Positions 27,587 through 38,240 are shown, numbered from the stretch's first letter. The stretch is 64,000 bases of DNA from Phycisphaeraceae bacterium (GCA_002716625.1 PBAS01000028.1:1-64000), one strand, 5' to 3'. Numbers and translations: made by a program. Notes: generated from the letters alone by a model not told the origin.

Positions 27587-28663
27587 ATGGCAGAATTATC
27601 AGATCCACCAACCAGACCCCGTCTGTTGACCGGTGACCAAGTCACTGGCCGCCTGCATCTCGGCCATTTGGTCGGCTCACTTGAAAATCGTGTGGCCAGC
27701 CAGGAAACACACGAGTGTTATTTGATTATCGCCAACGTTCATGCACTTAACTCACGTACCGATGATATGCAGGCCTTGCGTGACGATGTGATCGAGATGG
27801 TTATTGATGAGTTGTCAGTTGGGATTGATCCCCAGAAGACCACGATCTTCTTGCAGAGCGAGGTGCCCGCAATCTCTGAACTGACGTGGTTTTTTGCGAG
27901 CCTGCTCGGCTATGGTCGGCTGATGCGTAATCCAACACTAAAAGATGAATTGCGTGTGAAAAATCTGGGCGACAACTATCCGTTTGCATTTCTAATGTAT
28001 CCTGTTGGGCAGATTGCTGATATTTTGGCCTTTCGGCCGGATACGGTTCCGGTTGGTGAGGATAATGTGCCTCATGTCGAACTCACACGTGAGATTGCAC
28101 GGCGTTTTAATGTGATGTTTTGTGGTGTGGATCCTCAGGCTGGCGATGATGCGCATTGTCAGCAGGGAGTTTTCCCAATTCCTGACGCACCTGTTGGGCG
28201 TGTGGCACGTTTGGTGGGGCTCGATGGCAAGCATAAGATGAGCAAATCACTTAACAATGCCATCTATCTTTCCGACTCACCAAAACAGGTGAAGAAAAAA
28301 TGTGGCCGTATCTATACGGGGCGCCAAAGTGCTTCGGACCCCGGCGTGATTGATGGCAATGCCCTATGGGAACTGCACGATGCGTTCAATTCGAATCCAG
28401 AGGAACTTGCCGATCTGAAAAACCGATATCGTGACGGCAAGGTTGGTGATGGCGACTGTAAACAGCGGCTTGCTGAGCACATCAATGCCTTGCTCGACCC
28501 CATCCGTGCCCGTCGTGCTGAGCTAGAGTCTGACCCGAAATGCGTGATTGATATTCTTCGAACGGGAACTTCCCGAGCAAACAAGGTTGCTGAGCAAACA
28601 TTACAGAACGCCAAAGCAGCAATGAAATTTGATTTTTTTCCTCGTGATCTCATGGTACCATGA
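27587..28663 (+). CDS. trpS: Tryptophanyl-tRNA synthetase
   Basis: This class I synthetase charges tRNA(Trp). The HIGH-type motif is in GRLHLGHLVGS and the KMSKS motif in GLDGKHKMSKSLNNAI. The substrate pocket shows PVGQIADIL and VPVGEDNVPHVEL. The length of 358 is normal for the bacterial enzyme. It starts about 150 bases after the divergent GH42-like gene and seems to be a single-gene unit. The start ATG at 27587 has only a weak purine stretch (TTGAGAT) before it. Confidence 0.95.
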   Translation: MAELSDPPTRPRLLTGDQVTGRLHLGHLVGSLENRVASQETHECYLIIANVHALNSRTDDMQALRDDVIEMVIDELSVGIDPQKTTIFLQSEVPAISELTWFFASLLGYGRLMRNPTLKDELRVKNLGDNYPFAFLMYPVGQIADILAFRPDTVPVGEDNVPHVELTREIARRFNVMFCGVDPQAGDDAHCQQGVFPIPDAPVGRVARLVGLDGKHKMSKSLNNAIYLSDSPKQVKKKCGRIYTGRQSASDPGVIDGNALWELHDAFNSNPEELADLKNRYRDGKVGDGDCKQRLAEHINALLDPIRARRAELESDPKCVIDILRTGTSRANKVAEQTLQNAKAAMKFDFFPRDLMVP

Positions 28664-28771
28664 CAGTTGTCAAGGGAGCTATTGAATTTCGAGTTAATCT
28701 GCCTGCATGCAATTGATCCGCACCGGTTTGGTTTTGAAACAGGTCTCAGATACTAGGAAAGGGTGAATGAT

Positions 28772-29173
28772 CTAAAGTTCGCAACGGCCATCAGTACATT
28801 CGGCAAGTCGATGTCGGTTCTTGGCTACCCATGCATAGGTTGCGCGAAAGACCCATTGGAGGACAGGCACACGGTACAGCCAGGCAAGGTGGCGCCATCC
28901 ATCGAGGCGACGTGTGATCTGGTAGACCGCGTCAGCGCCAACGCTTACGGTTGAATCGGTGTTGATAAGGCGCATTCCTGCATTGAGATCTTGTTCCATC
29001 AGCTTAGGAAATTCTAGTTCAAGCCCTTCGGTCTGATTTGGCAGGTAGTCAAAGGTATCGTTGCGATCTCGCTGTTTCATCTTTGTGACTTGACGGATGC
29101 AGAACGCGCACTGTCCATCATAGACCACAATGGGTCGGCGTGGGGTGGAAAGCTGATCTGATAGGTTTGTCAT
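28772..29173 (-). CDS. DCC-type thiol-disulfide oxidoreductase family protein (DUF393)
   Basis: The 133-residue product has the family hallmark near its start: VVYDGQCAFCIRQV, where DGxCxxC gives the family its name, and later a conserved GADAVYQI and a hydrophobic stretch ending in VAKNRH. Such proteins have a thioredoxin-like fold; substrates are unknown. The gene is convergent with trpS and divergent from the 2-hydroxyacid dehydrogenase. Confidence 0.85.
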   Translation of the reverse strand: MTNLSDQLSTPRRPIVVYDGQCAFCIRQVTKMKQRDRNDTFDYLPNQTEGLELEFPKLMEQDLNAGMRLINTDSTVSVGADAVYQITRRLDGWRHLAWLYRVPVLQWVFRATYAWVAKNRHRLAECTDGRCEL

Positions 29174-29258
29174 CTGTCTAATCTAATTATAGACACTACA
29201 ATCTTCATCTTGATCATTGGTGGATCCGTGGAGGGCCACCAGGCTATTTTAGGAAAGG

Positions 29259-30311
29259 ATGCCCCCGATGGGTGATGAATTTAGTGTCGGATTGACACGG
29301 GATTTTCTCGCGGACGATGGCCGGCTTGCCTTTAAGGATATCGGTCTTGACCTGCTCGACCAGACCCCCGGGGTGAAGTATGAATTTTTTGATGATTACA
29401 AGGAGGTCGTAACTGCGGATCAGATCGCTGGATATGACGCGGTAATCTCATACCTGCCTGCTTGGACGCCGCAGACATTCGTTGGTAGCAAAAAACTGTC
29501 TGTTCTAGCACGTTTTGGAGTCGGTTACGATATGGTCGATGTGGCGGCATGTACGGACCACGATGTTGTTTTGGCCATTACTCCAGAAGGCGTTAGACGA
29601 CCTTTGGCTGAGGGAACTGTGACCCTCATTCTGGCGGCCGCCAAGGAAATCTTCCCCAAAAGTAAGATTCTTCGTGAGGGGCGGTGGATGGACCATAAGT
29701 TCATCTATGGTTCCTGCATGATTGACAAGGTGATTGGCACCATTGGCCTTGGCAATATTGCTCAAGATGTTATGAAACTGCTGGCACCGTTTGATCTTGC
29801 CGAGCGTCTGGCTTTTGACCCCTACTGTCCAAAGGAAAAGGCGGACGAGTTGGGCGTCAAACTGGTTGATCTTGATACGCTGCTTAAGAATGCAGACTTT
29901 GTGTGCGTGAACTGCCTTTTAAACGATGAAACTCGCGGTCTGATGGGACCACGCGAGTTTGGCTTAATGAAGGAGTCGGCCTACTTGATTAATACGGCAC
30001 GCGGTCCCATCGTGAATACTGCAGCACTAATCGAGGCGTTACGCTCAAATCAGATCCGCGGTGCGGCACTTGATGTTTTTGAGGTGGAACCCATTGAATC
30101 AGGTGACCCACTTTTGGAACTGGATAATTGCATTATGCTTCCGCACGCCGTCGGCTGGACGGACGAAGCACTGCTTGGCAATGGGCGTGGTGCATGCAAG
30201 GCGGTATTGAATGTTTTTCAAGGCCAGTCACCGAAGTATGTGGTGAACCGGAATGTTTTAGCAAAAGCAGATTTTAAACAGAAACTCAGTCGGTACCGTT
30301 CGGTCAAATGA
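29259..30311 (+). CDS. D-2-hydroxyacid dehydrogenase, CtBP-like
   Basis: This 350-residue NAD-dependent dehydrogenase belongs to the D-isomer-specific 2-hydroxyacid family, in the branch related to C-terminal binding proteins. The Rossmann motif is GTIGLGNIAQ. The catalytic Arg is in NTARGP, the Glu in DVFEVEP and the His in PHAVGW. The ATG at 29259 is close to AGGAAAGG; the ATG at 29268 has better spacing from the same site and would remove three residues. The substrate is unknown. It converges with the Ldh2-family gene and is the first of a group of four oxidoreductases. Confidence 0.85.
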   Translation: MPPMGDEFSVGLTRDFLADDGRLAFKDIGLDLLDQTPGVKYEFFDDYKEVVTADQIAGYDAVISYLPAWTPQTFVGSKKLSVLARFGVGYDMVDVAACTDHDVVLAITPEGVRRPLAEGTVTLILAAAKEIFPKSKILREGRWMDHKFIYGSCMIDKVIGTIGLGNIAQDVMKLLAPFDLAERLAFDPYCPKEKADELGVKLVDLDTLLKNADFVCVNCLLNDETRGLMGPREFGLMKESAYLINTARGPIVNTAALIEALRSNQIRGAALDVFEVEPIESGDPLLELDNCIMLPHAVGWTDEALLGNGRGACKAVLNVFQGQSPKYVVNRNVLAKADFKQKLSRYRSVK

Positions 30312-30465
30312 TGCGCGAGTATTGATCATCCCTGTGGTGTTTTTTTGTAAACGATTTTGTGTGCATGGTTTATTGTCTGTTCAAGGGTGAAAGTGGCAGG
30401 GAATTTGGTGATCGGGGACGAGGCGATGCTCCGCGGAGAGGCCCCAAGTTTGGCTTCTGGTGAAG

Positions 30466-31578
30466 CTATGCATTGACCGTCTGCAATGAACCGGCATCCA
30501 ATACAACCCCTGCCTCGCGGCTAATTTGATCAAATTCTTTAATTTCTGCCTCAGTAAAAATAAGGCCCCCGGCATGATTGCTTCGCATGACCGCTTCATG
30601 CTCGATTTGGCCAGGTAAGATGCACTTTCCACGCGGCGGAGAGTTACCATGTCCCAATACGTCGTCAATCACCGCCTTGAGATTCTCGGTCTGATTGCGT
30701 TTTTTAGCAAAGACATTGCAATTCAATGCATCTCGGTGGATTACCTGAAAGAAGAAACTGGTTGTGGTTTTCTCGTCAGGATCTTCATGTTGCGCTATGG
30801 ATCTTATTGTCGGAAGTGAACCACCAATCAGAGCAGCAACCAGTTCATTGATCAAGGATAAGCCATAACCCTTGTGCTGTCCGAATGGTAACAAGGCTGC
30901 CACCTTGGTCGGATCACTTGTTGGATCGCCGTTGGCATCCACAGCGGTACCGGGTGGTAGTTGCTGGCCCTCACGTTCGAGTTGCTGAACCTTGCCCATC
31001 GCGATCACGCTGGTTGCCCAGTCAATCACAATGGGGAATCCGATGGCTTCAACGGTAGGAAAGCCCCATGAATGAGGATTTGTTCCCAGTGTGGGGAACT
31101 TGCCTCCAAATGGAACAACCTCAGCCAGCGATGAGGTGCAATTCGTATAGGCTAAATACCCTTTCTTGGCTGCCTCCATCACATAGCCGCCGCCCCATAG
31201 GTAGTGAAACGCTTGGTCGACGCTGACAATCCCCACACCGTACCGGTCCGCCAATGACATCGCGGTCTCAATTGCATCAAATGCTACTGCCTGGCCAAGT
31301 TTTTTGTTGGCAATCCATTTGGCAGCAGCATCAAATTTACTTGGTTTTTTCACGACCGCAGCGCCCGGTACACAGCCAGGGGCTTGCTTGTTGCCGGATC
31401 CGAGTAAATCATCTAAATGCAATGCCTTGAGGGCATTATGCGTCTTAATCCCATGCCAAGCAGCAAGTTCGCAGAATCGAGATGCCTGCAATGACTCATC
31501 GACGGTATAGCCCCGCTTTTGATAAGCCGCTTGCACGATGGCGTTGTGTTGGTCAACTGGTAAAACGTATTCAGTCAT
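30466..31578 (-). CDS. Ldh2/malate-lactate dehydrogenase family oxidoreductase
   Basis: The 370-residue protein belongs to the Ldh2 family, NAD(P)-dependent dehydrogenases that act on malate, lactate, ureidoglycolate, sulfolactate and similar 2-hydroxyacids. Typical parts are the N-terminal HGIKTHN, SVDQAFHYLWGGGY, the conserved GTNPHSWGFP (GTNP nucleotide site), and PFGQHKGYGLSLINELVAAL. The ATG at 31578 begins nine bases after the gnd stop; an earlier in-frame ATG at 31590 overlaps gnd. It shares the minus-strand unit with gnd. The specific substrate cannot be read from the sequence. Confidence 0.88.
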   Translation of the reverse strand: MTEYVLPVDQHNAIVQAAYQKRGYTVDESLQASRFCELAAWHGIKTHNALKALHLDDLLGSGNKQAPGCVPGAAVVKKPSKFDAAAKWIANKKLGQAVAFDAIETAMSLADRYGVGIVSVDQAFHYLWGGGYVMEAAKKGYLAYTNCTSSLAEVVPFGGKFPTLGTNPHSWGFPTVEAIGFPIVIDWATSVIAMGKVQQLEREGQQLPPGTAVDANGDPTSDPTKVAALLPFGQHKGYGLSLINELVAALIGGSLPTIRSIAQHEDPDEKTTTSFFFQVIHRDALNCNVFAKKRNQTENLKAVIDDVLGHGNSPPRGKCILPGQIEHEAVMRSNHAGGLIFTEAEIKEFDQISREAGVVLDAGSLQTVNA

Positions 31579-31586
31579 TTGAATTA

Positions 31587-33119
31587 TCAAATCTTGATCT
31601 GGGGTCGGTTTGGATCAGGCCAGTCCACGTGGAAGAATCTGCCGCGTGGCATATCGACGCGTTCATAGGTATGGGCACCGAAATAATCTCGTTGACTTTG
31701 CAAGAGGTTGGCAGGTAATACGGCACTTCGGTAGCTGTCATAGTACGACAGCGCCGACATGAATGCTGGGCATGGAATGCCGTTGGTTGCTGCCAGTGAA
31801 ACGACATGGCGCCAATTGCTTTGTGCTTGGCTGACCTTTCGGCGGAAGTATTGGTCGAGCAATAGGTTGGTCAGTTTTGGATTACGGTCGTAGGCTTCTT
31901 TGATCTTCTGTAGAAAACGGGCACGAATAATACAGCCGCCACGCCAAATCATCGCAATCTGTCCGAAGTTGAGTTTCCAGTTGTATTCTTGTTGAGCCTC
32001 GGCCATGAGCGAAAAGCCCTGGGCATATGAACATATTTTCGAGCAATATAGTGCATCGCGTATCGCACTGATCAGTTTCTGTTTAGACCCGGTATACTTC
32101 TTTCGTGGAGCCTTATTAAGAATCTTGCTTGCCCTGACACGCTGGGGCTTGATTGCACTAATGCATCGGGCAAATACAGCTTCGGCAATTGTTGCTGCGG
32201 GTACACCCATATCTAACGCATTTGCTGATGTCCATTTACCGGTCCCTTTTTGTCCGGCGGTATCAAGCACAACGTCAACAAACCACTTCTTGGGATCTTG
32301 CGGGTCGCGCTGCTGAAGGATGTCAGTCGAAATCTCCATTAGAAAAGAGTCGAGGTCGCCTTTGTTCCAACCTTTAAAAATAGCAGACATCTGGTCAGGC
32401 TTGAGCCCTAGCAAGTGCTTCAGCAGGAAGTAGGCCTCGCAGATTAATTGCATATCACCGTATTCGATACCGTTGTGCACCATCTTGACGTAGTGACCGG
32501 CTCCGTTGGGCCCGATGTAGGTGGTGCACGGCACCCCCCCCTTGACCGTTTGGCCGGGTTTGGCACCTTCAATCGGTTTGCCTGTCTTGCGATCCACTTT
32601 GGCGGCAATGGCATTCCAGATCGGCTTGAGTTGGTTCCATGCTTTTTTAGATCCGCCAGGCATTAATGATGGCCCAAAACGTGCACCCTCCTCGCCACCC
32701 GAAACGCCACTGCCGACAAAGTGGATCCCTTTGGCCGATAGCTGATGTTCCCGGCGAATGGTATCAGTCCAAAGCGAGTTGCCACCGTCAATGATGATGT
32801 CATTTTTATCCACAAGAGGGATCAATTGATTGATTACGGCGTCAACACCAGCGCCAGCCTGGACAAGGAGGATAATTTTGCGTGGCTTTTTTATTTCTTT
32901 CACAAATCCGCGTAGGGTCTTGCAACCAACCACTCGATCTCCCGCAGGTTCCTCTTGTTGGCACGACTCAATGAAGTCCGTCATCTTTGAGGTTGTACGG
33001 TTATACACGGCAACACGATAGCCGTGATCTGCCATGTTGAGAACGAGGTTTTGTCCCATGACGGCTAACCCGATCAAGCCCACATCAGTCGATGGTTTTA
33101 AGGTCTTACGTTTTGCCAA
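31587..33119 (-). CDS. gnd: 6-phosphogluconate dehydrogenase, decarboxylating
   Basis: This 510-residue enzyme oxidises and decarboxylates 6-phosphogluconate to ribulose 5-phosphate with NADP, the third step of the oxidative pentose phosphate pathway. The dinucleotide site is [17 protein letters not shown]. The substrate and catalytic motifs are [23 protein letters not shown] and the catalytic lysine and glutamate in [16 protein letters not shown]. The C-terminal domain ends with the [10 protein letters not shown] type of tail (here [12 protein letters not shown]), which closes over the partner subunit. The length is that of the long (dimeric) form. It is followed by an Ldh2-family gene. Confidence 0.96.
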   Translation of the reverse strand: MAKRKTLKPSTDVGLIGLAVMGQNLVLNMADHGYRVAVYNRTTSKMTDFIESCQQEEPAGDRVVGCKTLRGFVKEIKKPRKIILLVQAGAGVDAVINQLIPLVDKNDIIIDGGNSLWTDTIRREHQLSAKGIHFVGSGVSGGEEGARFGPSLMPGGSKKAWNQLKPIWNAIAAKVDRKTGKPIEGAKPGQTVKGGVPCTTYIGPNGAGHYVKMVHNGIEYGDMQLICEAYFLLKHLLGLKPDQMSAIFKGWNKGDLDSFLMEISTDILQQRDPQDPKKWFVDVVLDTAGQKGTGKWTSANALDMGVPAATIAEAVFARCISAIKPQRVRASKILNKAPRKKYTGSKQKLISAIRDALYCSKICSYAQGFSLMAEAQQEYNWKLNFGQIAMIWRGGCIIRARFLQKIKEAYDRNPKLTNLLLDQYFRRKVSQAQSNWRHVVSLAATNGIPCPAFMSALSYYDSYRSAVLPANLLQSQRDYFGAHTYERVDMPRGRFFHVDWPDPNRPQIKI

Positions 33120-33268
33120 AATTGGCTCCTTAACAGCAGGATTTCATCGGTTCTGCCGGTTCGTGTAAATATTAGGTCAATCAAGCGATTTTTGCTGATG
33201 ACCCCGGTGTCTTCCGTCCCGTTACATTGATCGTAGAATCCTTTGGACTACGGCGGGGACTTCAAATA

Positions 33269-34234
33269 TCAAAACTTGTTGGCTTGAGCCAGTGGCTCGT
33301 CGCCTGCAAGGCAGCGTAGCAAATTTTCTGTCGCCATGACCGCTTGGCGTTCGACGCTCTGGCGTGTGCGGCTGGCGATATGAGGCGTGATGACAATATT
33401 GTCAATGTCGTGGAATATATGTGGTGCCTTAATCGGTTCATGCTCAAGTACATCGGCGCCATAGCCCAGCATTTTTCCGTTCTTGCATGCTTCGGCCACA
33501 TCCGCTTCGTTAATCAGGCCGCCTCGAGAGCAGTTGATCAAGATCACGCCGTCCTTCATGTGCTTCATTCGACTTTTGTTGATTAGGTGGCGGTTTTCAT
33601 CTGTCAAGTTCATGTGCAGACTCAGAACATCCGCTTTTTCTAGAACTTCATCAACTGATTGGGCGCGAAAAACACCATGCTGCTGGGCAAATGGTTCATC
33701 CCAGTAGAGGTCATAGGCAATAATCTGCATCGAGAAGGCTTTGGCACGGATTGCAACCTCTTTACCCACACGACCAAGGCCAAGAATCCCCATGGTCATG
33801 CCTGCTAACTCGGTTCCTGTAATGCGAGTCCACTTGTGTTGTTTGACGTAATTCACTTCGGTGTAAAGGTGTTTGGCCAGCATCAGAATTAATCCGAAGG
33901 TGTGCTCGGCGACGGTTGTATGGTTTACACCTGGGGTAAATAATACCGGCACTTTTAATGCTGTCGCAGCGTCAACATCGACCGAATCCAGCCCTATCCC
34001 GTATTTCGACAGGGCTCGAAGTCGTGGAAGTGCCGATTCGATCACCGACCGGGTAATCGTATCATCACCGTGGAGGATTCCATCAAATCCACCATCCGCC
34101 CCGATAAGTTCGAGCATACGTTGTTCGGTTAATGGGCCACGGTCACGGACCACCTCATGTCCTGATTCTTCCAGTAATTGGTGGTGTCGACCGGGTGTAT
34201 CCTGATAGCTTGTTGTTGTTAGTAATATACGCAT
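33269..34234 (-). CDS. D-2-hydroxyacid dehydrogenase (phosphoglycerate dehydrogenase-like)
   Basis: The 321-residue product is an NAD-dependent D-2-hydroxyacid dehydrogenase. The Rossmann motif is [14 protein letters not shown]. The catalytic triad positions are Arg in NCSRGGLI, Glu in LEHEP and His in TPHIAS. There is no C-terminal ACT domain, so it is not the regulated form of SerA. It starts upstream of gnd on the same strand with a 149-base gap. Together with the CtBP-like gene and the Ldh2-family gene it makes a local cluster of hydroxyacid enzymes, but its substrate is unknown. Confidence 0.87.
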   Translation of the reverse strand: MRILLTTTSYQDTPGRHHQLLEESGHEVVRDRGPLTEQRMLELIGADGGFDGILHGDDTITRSVIESALPRLRALSKYGIGLDSVDVDAATALKVPVLFTPGVNHTTVAEHTFGLILMLAKHLYTEVNYVKQHKWTRITGTELAGMTMGILGLGRVGKEVAIRAKAFSMQIIAYDLYWDEPFAQQHGVFRAQSVDEVLEKADVLSLHMNLTDENRHLINKSRMKHMKDGVILINCSRGGLINEADVAEACKNGKMLGYGADVLEHEPIKAPHIFHDIDNIVITPHIASRTRQSVERQAVMATENLLRCLAGDEPLAQANKF

Positions 34235-34540
34235 ATTCGTCGGCTTTTAGGGTTAGCGGAGGGTTAAAATACTGTACAGAGGCTTGGCTGGCAATCGACG
34301 TCTTGTGGGGCTTCAAGCTTGTTTGCATGTTGTTATGGCTGAAATCCTCTTCCGTGACCAAAAGAACTATCTGGAACCTTCAGAAACACGTTTTGTGGCC
34401 AACTTCTTGGAGTGGGATAAAGCCTCTTGCCACAACCTTACCGTAGAAAATATAAATTGTATCTTCTATGCTTTTACCACTTTCGGTTGCAAATGAAGTG
34501 CTGATGGCTCCTGTGTCATTCATCGGCTTCCGCCGCCAAG
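34235..34540. other. Gap between dehydrogenase and transporter genes
   Basis: About 305 bases without a supported gene. Small open frames on both strands (for example at 34284-34496 plus) show no recognisable features. No clear terminator was seen. Confidence 0.4.
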
Positions 34541-35263
34541 CTAATTTCTTAACTGTCCATCTTCCAGGACCACGCATCGTTGCGCGACTGATGCGATACG
34601 TTCATCGTGTGTCACCATGATGATGGCGAGTCCACCTTGATGGAATTGTTGTAATAGGTCAAGAAGTTGGTCACCTGTTGTGGTGTCAAGGTTTCCAGTG
34701 GGTTCATCCGTCAAGAGAATTAATGGGTCATTAATCAATGCGCGGGCAATGGCGACTCGCTGGCGCTCACCGCCAGATAGCTTCGTTGACCGATGATGAA
34801 TTCGGTGCGACAGTCCAAGCTTGTCAAGTAAATCTATAGCACGGCGGCGTACTGTATTTCGCTCACGCGACCAGCGAACGATACTGCGTCCAACCATGGC
34901 GCCGATCAGCACATTTTCTAATGCAGTCAACTCCGGCAGGAGATGATAGAACTGAAACACAAATCCGACACTCCAGCAGCGATATTGATTCAGCCTCCGA
35001 TTTCCCAGGGAGAAGATCTCATTTTCAGCGAACTGTACACCGCCCTGATCGGGGCGATCCAGCCCACCTAGCAGGTGCAAAAACGTGCTCTTGCCCGACC
35101 CAGAGGCGCCGCGTACCGCGAGCCATTCTCCCTTGCTCACTGTGAGGTCGATACCTCGAAGAATCTCAACACGCTCACCTCCAATAGAATAGGACTTGCG
35201 GAGTCCGTGCGTCTGAAGTAACGGTTGTGGTGTGGCCTTTTGTCCCATCTTCATCTTATTCAT
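34541..35263 (-). CDS. lolD: ABC transporter ATPase, LolD-like
   Basis: This is an ABC ATPase of the LolD/MacB/FtsE type. The Walker A motif is [18 protein letters not shown], the signature [15 protein letters not shown] and the Walker B motif [13 protein letters not shown]. The family's usual GLD-P-G pattern is present. With the permease just upstream it would power lipoprotein release from the inner membrane, or another extraction from the membrane. The ATG at 35263 overlaps the permease stop (ATGAATAA); ATGs at 35254 and 35248 are also possible. Genes encoding a LolA or LolB partner are not in the window. Confidence 0.9.
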   Translation of the reverse strand: MNKMKMGQKATPQPLLQTHGLRKSYSIGGERVEILRGIDLTVSKGEWLAVRGASGSGKSTFLHLLGGLDRPDQGGVQFAENEIFSLGNRRLNQYRCWSVGFVFQFYHLLPELTALENVLIGAMVGRSIVRWSRERNTVRRRAIDLLDKLGLSHRIHHRSTKLSGGERQRVAIARALINDPLILLTDEPTGNLDTTTGDQLLDLLQQFHQGGLAIIMVTHDERIASVAQRCVVLEDGQLRN

Positions 35264-36644
35264 AACGTAACGCATCGACGGGATTGAGCCGGCTTGCCAA
35301 GAACGCGGGAATTAATGACCCGAGCAAGCCACTGAGGATGGCCATCGCCATAATTGTGACCACTTCCGTCCGATCCAGGCGAGCAGGAATCTGGTCGAAA
35401 AAATAAATTTTTGGATCCCACATCGTGAAGCCAAATTGCCGTGTGAGCCAATCCTGAATTTCATTGATGTTGTAGACCACGCCTGCGGCCAGTGCCAGCC
35501 CAATGACGGAGCCGACAACGCCAATGGTTAATCCGTAGCCCAGGAAAATTGATGCAATCCCGCTACGCGAGGCCCCCATTGCTCGCATGACGCCAATGTC
35601 ACGTGTTTTGTCTGAAACGATCATGTAGAACACCACCGCCACCATCCCCACTGCTACGATGCTGATGATGGCAAACAGTACGGTGAGCATGATTTTCTCT
35701 TTTTCGACAGCACCGAGAAACGTGGCGTACCGTTCCTTCCATGTCCGTATTCCGATATGGTTTGCCTCTGGGTATTCTTGGATGAATGTAATGCTGTGGT
35801 CCCAGACGGTTTGCTTGAGTTGATCGAGCGACACGCCGTTGCTGCCACGCACAACAATTTGGTTTACCCGCGCCGGGTCGATAAATGAAGTGCCATCTTC
35901 ACGGGTTAGCTCAATTTGATCCATTGCCAATGTTTGCTGCAGGAAATCAAAGTCCGCGAAGACCCGGAGCTTATCAACATCGTACAAGCCGCTTTTATAT
36001 TCATTAACAACTTTCATCTGTTTTGGAACCGGGCGGGGGATGCCGCTTGATTTGATCGCCATGGCCGTCAATATGACGGGGGTATTTCTACTAACGATCG
36101 ACTGGGAAAAATCATAATGCCCAGTCTCGTCCCGTGTGTTCTCATGATTTACCTCGATACCAAGTACGATCCCCTTGAGGTTACTGTCATTGTCAGGCAC
36201 ATGGAACGACATGCCCGCACTTATGAAATCTGTTTCTGGGGCCAGCATGTTGGTGCGTTCGGGTTTCCAATAAAGTTGTTCTTTGTAGTCAATTACACGG
36301 TCAAATTCTTCAGCTTTGGTGCCCATGATCTGTACATGGGTTACATGTTCAGGTCCCAGATTGATCAGCCCATAATTATTAATTACGGCTGCTACCGCCT
36401 CAACTTCAGGTGCGTCAAGAAGACGATCCATTAGCTTTTGGTAATACGGGAAGCCCCTGAGTCCGCCAGAAATCGTAATGTCTCCGTCTAGCGAATGGGC
36501 TGACTCAGTCATTAACGACAGGAATCCTCCCATCACGCTGATGACGATGATGACCATTGCCGTACACAAAGTGACTGCCAGCATCGCAAACATTGGTGTG
36601 ATTTTGCGACGAAGATACTTCAGGATTAACAGAAGCTTGTACAT
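35256..36644 (-). CDS. ABC transporter permease, LolC/LolE-like
   Basis: The 462-residue permease has one N-terminal membrane helix (about 17-41), a large outer domain (about 45-310) and three C-terminal helices, the MacB/FtsX fold. Conserved features include TMAMVIIVISVMGGF-like TAMVIIVISVMGGF, then the cytoplasmic coupling segment SDKTRDIGVMRAMGASRSGIASIF, here shown as DKTRDIGVMRAMGAS, and the end [12 protein letters not shown]. The LolC/E call is supported by that coupling segment and by the overlapping LolD-like gene. Only one permease gene is present, so it may act as a homodimer, as in LolF-type systems. It starts 42 bases after the lysS stop. Confidence 0.88.
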   Translation of the reverse strand: MYKLLLILKYLRRKITPMFAMLAVTLCTAMVIIVISVMGGFLSLMTESAHSLDGDITISGGLRGFPYYQKLMDRLLDAPEVEAVAAVINNYGLINLGPEHVTHVQIMGTKAEEFDRVIDYKEQLYWKPERTNMLAPETDFISAGMSFHVPDNDSNLKGIVLGIEVNHENTRDETGHYDFSQSIVSRNTPVILTAMAIKSSGIPRPVPKQMKVVNEYKSGLYDVDKLRVFADFDFLQQTLAMDQIELTREDGTSFIDPARVNQIVVRGSNGVSLDQLKQTVWDHSITFIQEYPEANHIGIRTWKERYATFLGAVEKEKIMLTVLFAIISIVAVGMVAVVFYMIVSDKTRDIGVMRAMGASRSGIASIFLGYGLTIGVVGSVIGLALAAGVVYNINEIQDWLTRQFGFTMWDPKIYFFDQIPARLDRTEVVTIMAMAILSGLLGSLIPAFLASRLNPVDALRYE

Positions 36645-36686
36645 CGAGTGATATTCGGCCTATCGCTATGGAAACTTAGAGTTAAC

Positions 36687-38240
36687 TCATGTTGTCGTCT
36701 GTGTTGCTTGGACCTCTTCATCAGTCTGATTGAAATCATTGAGATGCAGGGGACGCATCAGGGGGAAGAGGATTACGTCACGGATATGGCGGTGCCCGGT
36801 CATGAGCATGACAACGCGGTCAATACCTATGCCCAGACCACCTGCCGGTGGCATTCCGACGCGCAAGGCATGAAGGAAATCTTCATCCAATGTTCGGAAA
36901 TTATTGAGCTCTTCATCAGCCCCTTCGAGTTGTTGACGAAATCGTTCGTCCTGGATATCAGGGTCATTCAGTTCAGTGTATGCAGGACCAATCTCCATTT
37001 CTCCGACAAAGAGATCCCAGCGTTCGCACAGTGTTGGGTCATCGGTGTGTGGTCGGGTTAACGGTGAAATGGCGCTGGGATAGTCCATGATGAATGTAGG
37101 CTGTACAAGGCCCTTTTCAGCGACTGTTTCAAAGACCTCGTTGACGACAATCCAACTATCCACCCCTTGTTCATGAATACCAAGTTCACGTGCTTTATGA
37201 CGTACTTGGTCAAAATTTGTCATTGAGAAGCCACAGGTATTTTCGAATAGCTCGCCATAATGAACGCGTCGGAACGGGACGTTATAGTCGATGACTTCAC
37301 CACCCCATTCAATCTTGCCCTCTGGGTTCGTATCCAATGCCACCTTCCTGATCATGGCTTCAGTTAACTCCATCATGGTCTGGTAGTCCCCGAAGGCGTG
37401 ATAAGCCTCCAGCATTGTAAATTCGGGATTATGACGGCGGTCAACCCCCTCATTTCTAAAGTTACGATTGATTTCGTAAACACGAGGTATGCCACCTACC
37501 AATAACCGCTTGAGGTAAAGTTCGGGAGCGATGCGCAGGAATAGGTCAATATCCAATGCGTTGTGGTGCGTCACAAATGGTCTGGCAGCCGCACCCCCGG
37601 CGATCGACTGGAGCATTGGGGTTTCCACTTCTACGAAATCGTGCCCTTCCATGAAATGCCGGATGGTCCGTACGATTCGAGATCGAGCTTGGAAGGTACG
37701 GATTACATCCGGGTTGGTGTATATGTCCACATATCGCTGGCGGTATCGTAATTCAGGATCCTTCAAGCCTTTCCATTTTTCCGGAGGTGGCACAAGCGAT
37801 TTGCTCGCCAATGCATAGGGAGGTTGATTTTCCTCGACTGGTTCAACCCACACCGTAATCTCCTTGGATTTAGTAATACCCACGCGTCCCCGAACAACCA
37901 CGATATCGCCACGATCGGTCAACTTGGCTTGGCTGAATGTCTCGCGATCTACCGATTTCTTGGAAATACCAATCTGGAGGTCACCGCTCGAATCACGCAG
38001 TGTCATGAAAATGAGATTGCCGATGTTACGTAGCAATACGACACGGCCGGAAATGCAGGTCGCGGCCCGGTCATCATCAACCTTGTCTGAATTGTACAGA
38101 TTGCGGGCATCAGCCAAACTCATCAAATCATCAACCCGTTGCCCGTAGGGTTCGGCATTGAGTTCGGTCCGTAGTCGGTCGAGTTTTACGCGGCGATCGG
38201 CGATAGGGTCGCCACCGCTTTGGGGACGATTGTGGGCCAT
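36687..38240 (-). CDS. lysS: Lysyl-tRNA synthetase, class II
   Basis: LysS charges tRNA(Lys). The N-terminal OB-fold anticodon-binding domain (about 50-150) shows SGRVVLLRNIGNLIFMTLRD, given here as its ends SGRVVLLR and LIFMTLRD. The class II motifs follow: FMEGHDFVEVETPML (motif 1), YEINRNFRNEG and HNPEFTMLE (motif 2), and GGLGIGIDRVVMLMTG (motif 3). The length of 517 is normal. The gene lies between rplS and the lipoprotein-type transporter genes on the same strand, with gaps of 95 and 42 bases, so it could be read with either. Confidence 0.96.
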   Translation of the reverse strand: MAHNRPQSGGDPIADRRVKLDRLRTELNAEPYGQRVDDLMSLADARNLYNSDKVDDDRAATCISGRVVLLRNIGNLIFMTLRDSSGDLQIGISKKSVDRETFSQAKLTDRGDIVVVRGRVGITKSKEITVWVEPVEENQPPYALASKSLVPPPEKWKGLKDPELRYRQRYVDIYTNPDVIRTFQARSRIVRTIRHFMEGHDFVEVETPMLQSIAGGAAARPFVTHHNALDIDLFLRIAPELYLKRLLVGGIPRVYEINRNFRNEGVDRRHNPEFTMLEAYHAFGDYQTMMELTEAMIRKVALDTNPEGKIEWGGEVIDYNVPFRRVHYGELFENTCGFSMTNFDQVRHKARELGIHEQGVDSWIVVNEVFETVAEKGLVQPTFIMDYPSAISPLTRPHTDDPTLCERWDLFVGEMEIGPAYTELNDPDIQDERFRQQLEGADEELNNFRTLDEDFLHALRVGMPPAGGLGIGIDRVVMLMTGHRHIRDVILFPLMRPLHLNDFNQTDEEVQATQTTT

